64,000 bases of DNA, from NCBI GenBank assembly GCA_026225945.1, contig JAMJFZ010001815.1, positions 4,415,001 to 4,479,000 on the forward strand. Direction: 5' to 3'. The stretch is from Cricetomys ansorgei (Eukaryota; Chordata; Mammalia; Rodentia; Nesomyidae). The position numbers and the translations under genes are program-made. This document shows positions 56,650 through 64,000 of the stretch, in pieces. Every line of letters starts with the position of its first letter. Position 1 is the stretch's first letter. The notes beneath the pieces are model-generated. The model was not told the DNA's origin and did no database searches. It was given only the letters and a program-made list of their open reading frames with translations.

Positions 56650-57550
56650 AAGGACATAATTGGAATTTGATTTTTATCTAGTCTGGAAAACATGATTGGA
56701 TTTTAATCCATTTACATTTAGTGTTATTATTGGTATGTTTGAATTTATGCTTCTATTTTAGTTGTTTTTTTCTATAAGATTTAAGCTTTGTGCTTTAATA
56801 TGTATCTTTGTATGGTCCATATTTTCAAGTGTAATATTTTTAATCTTTTAATAATTTTCATTACATATATTTATATGTCATATATAGTTATTGTATATAA
56901 TTATATACTCATATATATTTATATAGTTATATCCTTAACCATTGCTTTGGTGGCACATAATATGAATCTAACATAATCTCTAGCTTTATGATAATTATTT
57001 CAAATGAGATATAGAAAATTTATTCTTATATACTTAATTGCTTCTTCCTTTATTAACTGCTATTATTGCTAAACACATTGTATTTGTGTATTTTATAAAA
57101 TCAACAAACAATAATATATCATTATAATTATTACTATATATGATTTTTGTATAATAATGAAGCCAAGATGAATGTAGTTATAGTCTTTATCATATTAATC
57201 TCTGTATGTACCATCGCTGATTATTTTCATTTGTGTATTTGTGTTCCTACATACTTTTATTTCTTTATTAAAATATAGCTTTACTCCTATGTGCCTCCTT
57301 TGCATTTTAGCTTTAAAATATATTATACTCATGAATGTTAGAGGACAAATTTAATATATATTGTTTCATATGCTGTTTTTTTTTAATCAGCTTAGAAAGA
57401 AGAATTTTTTCATTTATACTATTTTTAATAGTTCCATAAATAACTTTACTAGTGCTCTTGGCTTTTTCATTTGAACTTGAATTATACTCTTGGGTTAATT
57501 GTTTTCAACTTGGAGAGATTTCTTGCAGGATTTTCTGCAATGTATGTTTA
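56650..57550 (-). mobile_element. Old LINE-1 fragment, antisense
   Basis: TTTAATCCATTTACATTTAG (56702-56721) then TGTTATTATTGGTATGTTTG is the antisense block of LINE-1 (typical wording 'agtccatttacattcaatgttattattgataagt'). Toward the right end, GAGATTTCTTGCAGGATTTTC (57517-57537, given in two halves: GAGATTTCTTG and CAGGATTTTC) corresponds to the later 'caatttcttgcaggtctggt' block. The middle is AT-rich and poorly aligned. It may be the continuation of the fragment at 52870-53480. Confidence 0.6.
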
Positions 57551-57556
57551 CTTAGT

Positions 57557-57950
57557 GTAGTGGTTACTTCTGTTTACATGGGACAAAAATACCTAAGAGA
57601 AACAAATTTACAGGAGAAGCTTTTTACTTTAGCTCATAGCTGTAGAGAACTCAGTCCATTGTTTGATGATCCTTGTTTGATGTTGCTTTTGAGTGCATTG
57701 TGAAGCCAAATACCATGGTGGCAGAAGTATGAGGACAGGAGCATGGCAAGAGCAGTAACTGTATATGGCCATGGCAAGATACAACACCCAAACATGCCTC
57801 CAGTAACCTCCTTTCTCCGACCATTCAGAAGATTCTATCATTTTCCCAGAGTCTATTCAAAATTTGAATCCATAAATTGATTAATCCACTCATTAAGTCA
57901 AAACTCTCATGATTGAAAAAAGATCTCACATGTTAACCCAGAATTGTACT
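57557..57950 (-). mobile_element. MaLR LTR (MTE-like), antisense
   Basis: GGTTACTTCTGTTTACATGG, GACAAAAATACCTAAGAGAA (57582-57601), GCTTTTTACTTTAGCTCATAG, GAACTCAGTCCATTG, CATGGTGGCAGAAGTATGAG (57714-57733) and CCCAGAGTCTATTCAAAATT follow the antisense order of these LTRs ('..ctgttgctgtgacaaaatacctgagagaaacaac.. gctcacagtttcagag.. catcatggcggcaggagcatg..'). Confidence 0.65.
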
Positions 57951-58623
57951 TCACTAAATCAGGTCTTTGTCTGTCTAATCAAGATGAAAATATAAGCCTC
58001 AGCCATGTTCTCTGTACTCTAATTGCCCTATACTTGAGCTTGTTATATATTGATAGACCTACCAGTGTGTCTTCTACTTGCTTAGGATGAAAATAACCAC
58101 TGTATTCAAAGTGATGGTAGGTTTGAATATGTCTCAACTTGTTACTCTTGAGTGTAAGCTGCATTATCCTAGAAAGCAAGGATCAAGACAATGAGAGTTC
58201 CAAACATAATAATACTTTGTTCAAAGTGAAGTTTTTCTTTTGTCATTAAAATACAATGCACAAACAATGGGAAATATATGCTTTCAAACTATACCTTCAC
58301 AGCAGAAACAGGATTTGAGCTTTCTCTATTTTGACAACAAGTATGTATTGCTGAGAATTTTCTCAATTATTATACTTGAAGAGCATTTCTGCAAAAATTT
58401 CTGCAAGTTCCTTCCAAATTATTACATTTTAAAACTGCCTTTTCTTGTGCTGCTTCATTTTTAACTTAGTTTGTTCAAAAAGAACCACCCAACATTTATA
58501 AATTGCCAGATAGAAAATACAGAGAGAAGTAAGAGTTTATGTTTTAATAGAATTTTAAAGACTGCTTAATTTGAAGACCCCAATGCAGTACAACACAGTA
58601 GCAACATTATTGACCTCAGTCAG
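57951..58623. other. Unique DNA, nothing recognised
   Basis: No repeat family, exon or RNA gene supported. Confidence 0.4.
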
Positions 58624-58972
58624 TGTCTAAGTTGGCGTTTCTTTTGCTGTAATAAAACACCATGACCACAGCAATTTGGGGAGCAAAGAGTTTATTCAGC
58701 TTATGCTTCCACATCACAGTTCATCATCAAAGGAAGTCAGGATAGGAACTTAAAGACAGGAGCTGATGCTGAGGCCAGGGAGGGGTGCTGCTTATTGGCT
58801 TGCTCCCCATGATGAGCGTGCTTTCTAATAGCACCAGCTGAGGAATGGAACCACCTACAATGGGCTGGACCCTCCACCATCAATCACTTAGTAGAAATGC
58901 TCTATATGTTTGCCTACAGCACAATTTTTTGGTGGAATTTTATAAATTGAAGTTCTTTCCTCTCAGATGATA
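58624..58972 (-). mobile_element. ORR1/MT-class MaLR LTR, antisense, truncated
   Basis: TGTCTAAGTTGGCGTTTC (LTR 3' end), TGCTGTAATAAAACACCATG (58646-58665), GAGCAAAGAGTTTATTCAGC, CATCACAGTTCATCATC, GGAGCTGATGCTGAGGCCAG (58760-58779), GGGGTGCTGCTTATTGGCTT (58783-58802) and ACCACCTACAATGGGCTGGA (58850-58869) are in antisense order. The sequence stops before the CAAGTTGACA block, so the LTR's own 5' end is missing. Confidence 0.88.
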
Positions 58973-60369
58973 ATTTACCCTGTTTTGTACTTCTTCAGCC
59001 ATGGACTCATTTTATGATTTGATATGAACCATAGTGACCAATAAAAGTATAACACAAATAACATACATAACATTGTATAGAATAGTTTCCTTTGCGATTC
59101 TTCATTCAATATACTGAAAACTCACTTTACATTGTAAAACTGTAATACTGTTTCAAACCCAAGGTATATGCACTGTAATTAAATCTGCCTTTGTTAGTCA
59201 AAATGTCCAATGTTACTTGGACTCATGCTCATGCAATGAGTGTTCTTGGTCCTCTACACTTTGTCTTGTGTATCCATTACCTCAGTTAAGGGGCAAAACA
59301 GCTGCAACCTTGTGAGGATTCACCATATACTGCTCTTTTAGAACACACCTTACTCTTCTGCTTCTTTGCTGAGAGGTTTTAACTACACATGTATTTCAAG
59401 GTGTTTTGCTAGAGAATTTCAAAATAACCTCATTACAACTGTATGTAACCCTCCTACAATGATTAAACTAATGAATCCTTTTCAGTTTGTATCAGATAAT
59501 TATTTTTTACTCAAACATTTGATGAGTTTTCTTTCTCTTAGATGATTTTAAACAGAATTCTGGATACAGTAGCTACTACAGAATAGTCTGTGGGTCTAAC
59601 TGAAGTCTCTGATTATAACAGGAGATATCTTTTGTGCATAGCTTTCAGATACTTTAATCAGTTATGTTTATCGGGATGGTTTACTCTTTGGAGCCTGTGT
59701 AATAGATTTTTCTGCTGAGTGAGTATATTTGTTGTTGCTTGACTTCAGCTATTTCTGACACTGCATGAGAGAGCAGAGATTTCCCAGGAGAAATGCACCT
59801 GAGGTATCTAGACATGTGAATTGAGCAGCTACAGAATTCCAACTTCTCCAATGTAAGGCAGCCATTGCTGGATTATTTAGATGAGATTATGTAAGTCCAT
59901 TTAGTAAATTCCCCTTTACACTATATACTTATTCTTCATTGCTGTTTGTCTAGAGAATCCTAATGCAAATAAAATAGTTTCAATAAATTGTATTGTCATT
60001 GATCTAATTTATCCACATTATGTTAACAGAGTAATTGTGACATTTGACTTATATTTTCTTTTCCAGCAAGTTGGTAAAATCCACTGTGCATTTTATATAG
60101 GTATCTCATCCCAATTCACACCAATCTCATTTCCTATATTCACTAACCTCATGAAATGTTTGGCAGCACAATCAGATTTTTCAACATACAAGCAGAATAA
60201 ATTTTTTAATGTTTGGTATTTCTTCTTGTGTATATTCCTTCAATTACTTTCTTGTACAAAATGAAAGACATTTCAGAAGTTCTGACAATGGCTTCTGAAC
60301 TATTCAATGATTCAGCTTTCCCTTATTTTGTTCATGTTTATATTGAGAAACAACTCATATTTCAGTCTA
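58973..60369. other. Unique DNA, nothing recognised
   Basis: No repeat family or gene supported. Open frames of about 75 codons at 60037-60437 have no recognised homology. Confidence 0.4.
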
Positions 60370-60665
60370 ACTGTCACAGCCTGTGGAAGGAAGCCTTGCC
60401 TATCCCTAAGTCATTCCTCCCTATTAGTACCTCTTAATGCTCAGTCTTTTATTGCGTAGCTCCTTCAACAATTTTCTAAGTTGTCATTATTATTATCATC
60501 ATTATTATTTTGAGAGGATGTTTAATTATGTAACTAACATTTGCTGACTATATTCCATTTTCCTTCTCTGTTCCGTGACAGCTGAATGTTATCTTCCTTA
60601 TTCAGTACTGCCCCCCCCCCAACATCAAGCATACTACTGCTGCTCAAATGAATAAATGAATTTTA
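60370..60665 (+). mobile_element. L2 LINE 3' end
   Basis: GGAAGGAAGCCTTGCCTATC (60385-60404), TCATTCCTCCCTATTAGTAC, GCGTAGCTCCTTCAACAATT (60455-60474), TTTCTAAGTTGTCATTATTATT, and the tail GCTGCTCAAATGAATAAATGAA (in two halves: GCTGCTCAAATG and AATAAATGAA, about 60640-60661) reproduce the mammalian L2 3' end, including the 'ggtgctcaataaatg' terminus. It is ancient and interrupted by a C-tract at 60610-60619. Confidence 0.78.
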
Positions 60666-60884
60666 CTAATTCAAATAGATAGTCCAAAGCAAAATGTTAC
60701 TCATTCTAACAAATGACAAGCATAGATTCACAAAATAATGAGTTTCGAAATGCTAAGAGAATGATTTCTACAATTACATTTTTATTAATCATTAGTTCAT
60801 TGCTTACTTTCTTTTAAATGGAGGTTAATTGAAACACTTGGCACTTATACTATGTCCACAATCTAAAATGATATGCCTCTACTA

Positions 60885-61122
60885 TTGCTATTATTCTTGT
60901 TTGCCTACCATAACTAGATAGTAAGGCTCCACTGCAAAAGACACAATACACTTTGATTGCAAAACAGAGGAATCAAGCTGGAATTGACTTGTAAACGTCC
61001 TTCCTTCTGGATAGATATAGCACCACTGGGGAAGACAGTGGGCAAGATGCACCCACTGGTACAACAGTGGTATGACTGTTATGGGAACAAACAACTGCTC
61101 TCCTACTGGATTTGAGGCCTTA
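60885..61122 (+). mobile_element. Lx-type LINE-1 3' UTR, segment 1 of 3
   Basis: The stretch with CACCACTGGGGAAGACAGTG (61021-61040), CTGGTACAACAGTGGTATGA (61055-61074), GTTATGGGAACAAACAACTG and CTCTCCTACTGGATTTGAGG follows the rodent LINE-1 3' UTR block '..acaacagtggtaggactgttatgggagcaaccaactg..'. It breaks at the start of a sense ORR1 LTR. Confidence 0.7.
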
Positions 61123-61545
61123 TGCTGATTGGTTTTGTTAACTTGATACAAGCTAGAGTCATTTGGGAGAGGGAATCTCAACTGATAAAATGCCTTCATC
61201 AGATTGGGCTGAAGGAAAGTCTGTGGGAACATTTTCTTTATTAATGACTGATGTGGGAGGATCCTGCCCACTGTGAGCAGTGTCACTTCTGGCCAATGGG
61301 TCCTGGGTTGCATACAGAAAGTAAGTTGAGCAAGCCATGAGGAGAAAGTCAGTGAGTAGCATTCCTCACTGGTCTGTGCTTCAGTTCCTACTTCCAGGTT
61401 CCTGCCTCTGCCCTTTCTTGAATTCTTGCCTTGACTTCCCTAAGTCTGTGATCTAAACATGTCAGTCAAATAATCCCCCATTCTCTTCAAGTTGTTTTCA
61501 GGTAATGTTTTAATCATAGTAATAGAGAAATAAACTAGACCAAGA
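61123..61545 (+). mobile_element. ORR1-type MaLR solo LTR inside Lx LINE-1
   Basis: Near full length: TGCTGATTGGTTTTGTTAAC then TTGATACAAGCTAGAGTCAT (61141-61160), GGGAGAGGGAATCTCAACTG, TGCCTTCATCAGATTGGGCT (61190-61209), GATGTGGGAGGATCCTGCCC, GCAGTGTCACTTCTGGCC, GGGTTGCATACAGAAAGTAAG (TATA position of the family), CCATGAGGAGAAAGTCAGTG (61336-61355), GTGCTTCAGTTCCTACTTCC, and the terminal AAATAAACTAGACCAAGAC. Confidence 0.92.
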
Positions 61546-61870
61546 CTAATTCATAGGAAGGTTTATGGCTGGTACTTTTACTTGGTTAAAAGACCATGGT
61601 TTGGCTTGGAAGGTTATAGGTCCTTGGGAGAGAACCTACTACTGCTGTCTTTCTAAGTGGACATGTTGTCCAACTGCTTCCTGAATATTGGAAGTGTCTT
61701 CCATAGACAGTGCTGTTCTCAACTTTGGTCACAGCACTTTGTTTCTGCAATTAATGCACTTAATGCAGCAACTCATTCCTGGTCAAATTGCTGAAGAGCA
61801 GTGACAGTGGAGTGAATGAGCTCAAAATAACACGTCTCTACTAGCTTCCTTAGCCTCATTGCTCATGGAA
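61546..61870 (+). mobile_element. Lx-type LINE-1 3' UTR, segment 2 of 3
   Basis: Continues segment 1: CATGGTTTGGCTTGGAAGGT (61594-61613), ACTACTGCTGTCTTTCTAAG (61637-61656), GACATGTTGTCCAACTGCTT, CACTTAATGCAGCAACTCAT (61758-61777), CCTGGTCAAATTGCTGAAGA. It breaks at ...CTCATGGAA, the insertion point of the MaLR provirus. Confidence 0.78.
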
Positions 61871-62282
61871 TGCTTTAGTTAGGATTTCTATTGTCATGGA
61901 AAAACTCCATGATCATAAACAACTCAGGAAGGCAAGCGTTTATTTCATCTTGCAGCTTGTAGTCCAGTATTCTGGGAAATCAGGGCTGAAAGTGAAGGCA
62001 GAAACTATTGTAGAGGCTATGAAAGCATTCTGCTTATTGGTTTGCTCCTTGTAGCTTTCTTATAGCACCAAAGACCAACAACCCAAGACTGACATCACCC
62101 ACAGTGAACAGGGCCCTTCCACATCAATCTGCATTCAGGAGAATGAACCACAGGTTTTTCCACAGGCCAATCTGGTAGGGACATTTTCTCAATTGAGGTC
62201 CCCTCTTCTAAAATGACTTGAATTTGTGTAAAGTAGCATAAAACACAATTGACCTCTGTCAAGTTGACATACAAATACATCA
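61871..62282 (-). mobile_element. MaLR provirus: 3' LTR (antisense)
   Basis: In antisense order: TGCTTTAGTTAGGATTTCTA (61871-61890), GAAGGCAAGCGTTTATTTCA (61929-61948), TGCTTATTGGTTTGCTCCTT (62031-62050), CTTTCTTATAGCACCAAAGA, CATCACCCACAGTGAACAGGG, ACATTTTCTCAATTGAGGTC (62181-62200) and CTCTGTCAAGTTGACATACA. Same family and orientation as the LTR at 63471-63888. Confidence 0.87.
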
Positions 62283-63470
62283 CAATTAAGCCTTAACGTC
62301 TCCTTTATTATTGTTCCCACAATGTCATTAATATAAATATAACAATATAAAATATACTCCAAACTTTTAGTCTTTAAAATCTCATGCTGTTCAGTCTCTT
62401 TAAAATATCCAAGATTGCATAAAAATACCAAAAGTTGCTCTACAGTTGCAGTGTCTCTAAAAGTCTAAAATCTCTCAACTGTGAACTCCTGCAAAATAAA
62501 AACAAAAATAAGTTAACATATTTTCTTATTTCAATAAAGAAGCACCGGGGCACAGACAAAATCAAATCAATTTAACAGTATGAAAAGTTCAATGATTAAC
62601 ATCTGAAACTTGCTCATAATAGTCTATGCTTCTCCAAGTGATTTGAACAGTCATCTATAGATGCAGCTTGTCCCATAGGCTCAGACAGGCTCCACTCTAC
62701 AGTTGCTGCTGTTTTTAGCTGTTGTCTGGTATTAATATCTCCATAATGATCAGGTCTCCACCAAAACTGGGCTAAACCAATAGCCTATTTCTTGTTTCCC
62801 AATGAGGAATCTGACCTTATCACAGGTTCCAAGCCTTAACTTCCTTCCATGACTCCTCCAATACTGGAGATTTAATTGAAAATAACATCTCTTCAGAGAC
62901 ACTAGCCTAGCCACACACTGCCAAATCTCAGCTTCTCTCTATGTCCTCTTCATGCCTTCAAATCCAGCACTATCTGAGTGACTATTACTCTACAAAATAT
63001 GGCTTCCAACATGAGTTGCAACCTTGACTCCCTCCAGATTACAGGTTCTGTGTACTGACCATAAGTGAATCGTCTTAGATACATGATTCTCAATAGTGTT
63101 TGTCTCTTCTTAATCATGTCTAATTTCTCAGCTCCTGCTAACCAACAGCAACTCTCCCAGTAAAGCAAATGCTTTACCTCAGTGGTGCCAGTATCTGGTT
63201 CATCACACTTTAAACTTCAACTGAAATTAACCACAGATTTTTAATTAAAAGTATCAAATGAGAATCTTTAAGGGACTCTGAAACTTCCCGCTGGAACCTC
63301 ACAAGCCAGTCTTAATTGTTTTCCTACCTCTCACGTTATTCTCTAGTTCCCACAACAATTCACCTGGCTTTGAACACTCAATGGCTTTTCTAGCACAAAA
63401 TTCATCCACAGTCATCCACTAAACACGTGGCTAAATCTGTATAGCAATGCCCCACAATCTTGTGCTGATT
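62283..63470 (-). mobile_element. MaLR provirus: internal region (noncoding)
   Basis: 1.19 kb enclosed by two same-orientation MaLR LTRs. Wording such as CAGGTCTCCACCAAAACTGGG, ACCAACAGCAACTCTCCCAG (63140-63159), TCATCCACTAAACACGTGGC (63413-63432) and CAATCTTGTGCTGATTTGTC fits the repetitive internal region of rodent MaLR (ORR1/MT-int), which does not encode gag, pol or env. No open frame above 72-80 codons was found, as expected. Such elements move only with enzymes supplied by related ERVL elements. Confidence 0.75.
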
Positions 63471-63888
63471 TGTCTTAGTTGGGGTTTCAATTGCTGTGAA
63501 AAATCAATAGTGTGTCTATAAGCAGCTTGAGGAGAAAAGGCTTCATTTCATCCTACTGCTTGCATTCTAGCATCCAGGGACATCAGGGCAGGAACTCAAG
63601 GTAGCCACCTGGGTGCAGAGGCCTTGGGAAAGTGTTGCTTACTGGCTTGTTCCTCTTAGTGTTCTCAGCCTGCTTTCTTATAGTGCCCAATATTGACAGC
63701 ACACGAGAAGCATCATCTACAGTGAATGGAGCCCTCTCACATCAAACCTAGTAAGAAAATGAAGCATACACTTATGGTCAGGACAATCTGGTGGAAGCAT
63801 TTTCTGATTTCAAGTTTTCTCTTTAAGAAAACAAACAAACAAACAAAACCTCTAGCTTGTGTCAAGTTGACATAGAACCAGCTAGAAC
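63471..63888 (-). mobile_element. MaLR provirus: 5' LTR (antisense)
   Basis: TGTCTTAGTTGGGGTTTCAA (63471-63490), ATTGCTGTGAAAAATCAATAG, GACATCAGGGCAGGAACTCA (63579-63598), GGTGCAGAGGCCTTGGGAAA (63613-63632), TTGCTTACTGGCTTGTTCCTC, AGCCTGCTTTCTTATAGTGC (63668-63687), then an AAAC microsatellite (63829-63846) and CTAGCTTGTGTCAAGTTGAC. It is the 5' LTR in element orientation. Confidence 0.88.
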
Positions 63889-64000
63889 TGGGAACATCAC
63901 AGAAGAAGAGGCAGAAAGACTGTAGGTGCCAGAGGATGCAGAGGAGTAGTGTGAAATGCTGTCTTCTAGACATGACAGTATATTGCATTCATCACTCACC
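63889..64000 (+). mobile_element. Lx-type LINE-1 3' UTR, segment 3 of 3 (runs off the window)
   Basis: TGGGAACATCACAGAAGAAG, AGGCAGAAAGACTGTAGG, TGCCAGAGGATGCAGAGGAG (63928-63947), GTGTGAAATGCTGTCTTCTA (63949-63968), GACATGACAG. This is the next block of the same 3' UTR. The uninterrupted copy at 47305-47970 has the equivalent TTAGGGTACATCTGAGAAGA at about 47457-47476. It continues beyond position 64000. Confidence 0.82.

Noticed and set aside
60891..61313. 140-codon open frame on the minus strand, the longest in the window
   Set aside because: It crosses the border between an Lx LINE-1 3' UTR and an inserted ORR1 LTR, both noncoding in this frame, so it is chance.
62283..63470. Retroviral coding sequence inside the LTR pair
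   Set aside because: No gag, pol or env motif and no long open frame. Rodent MaLR internal regions are noncoding.

Overview
The window looks like mammalian, most probably muroid rodent (mouse/rat-like), nuclear DNA. It is AT-rich and CpG-poor. It is dense in rodent retroposons (B1/proto-B1, B2/B3, B4/ID-type SINEs, Lx-type LINE-1 3' UTRs, ORR1/MT-type MaLR LTRs) over a background of older mammalian repeats (L1M-like LINE-1, L2, MLT1/MST LTRs). Long (CA)n, (AG)n, (AAG)n and (AT)n tracts are typical of rodent genomes. The species cannot be fixed: no young species-diagnostic repeat is present. Family names rest on remembered consensus sequences and were not checked with RepeatMasker.

I could not support any protein-coding exon, rRNA, tRNA or small RNA gene. 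The longest open frames are about 60-140 codons. They fall in microsatellites, antisense LINE-1, LTRs or moderately GC-rich unique DNA, and none gave a protein I recognise. The stretch is best read as intergenic DNA or the inside of a very large intron.

Layout. 0-2.6 kb: a decayed sense LINE-1. 2.6-11.3 kb: mostly unique DNA with a CpG-dense patch (3.14-3.56 kb), an AT microsatellite and old SINEs. 11.3-14.1 kb: two ancient MaLR LTRs (MLT1-like, MST-like). 15.5-16.6 kb: a local direct duplication. 19.6-22.2 kb: possible ancient LINE plus B3 and B1-ID SINEs. 23.3-26.2 kb: a polypurine microsatellite, then an antisense LINE-1 abutting a sense LINE-1 3' UTR, perhaps one 5'-inverted insertion. 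26.2-32.2 kb: the longest low-repeat stretch, with conserved-element-like unique DNA. 32.2-44.1 kb: SINEs, microsatellites, three ORR1-type LTRs, an RMER1-like repeat and an antisense LINE-1 retaining reverse transcriptase motifs. 44.1-52.9 kb: mainly unique, with a second CpG-dense patch (46.84-47.22 kb), an Lx 3' UTR and a possible ERV1-type LTR. 52.9-64.0 kb: retroelement-rich, ending in a nested locus where an Lx LINE-1 3' UTR was split first by a solo ORR1 LTR and then by a complete MaLR provirus (LTR-internal-LTR).

No cooperating gene system is visible and I found no evidence of a new biological system. The most informative items are the nested insertion at the right end, the possible twin-primed LINE-1, the local duplication and several patches of unusual unique sequence that may be conserved or regulatory.
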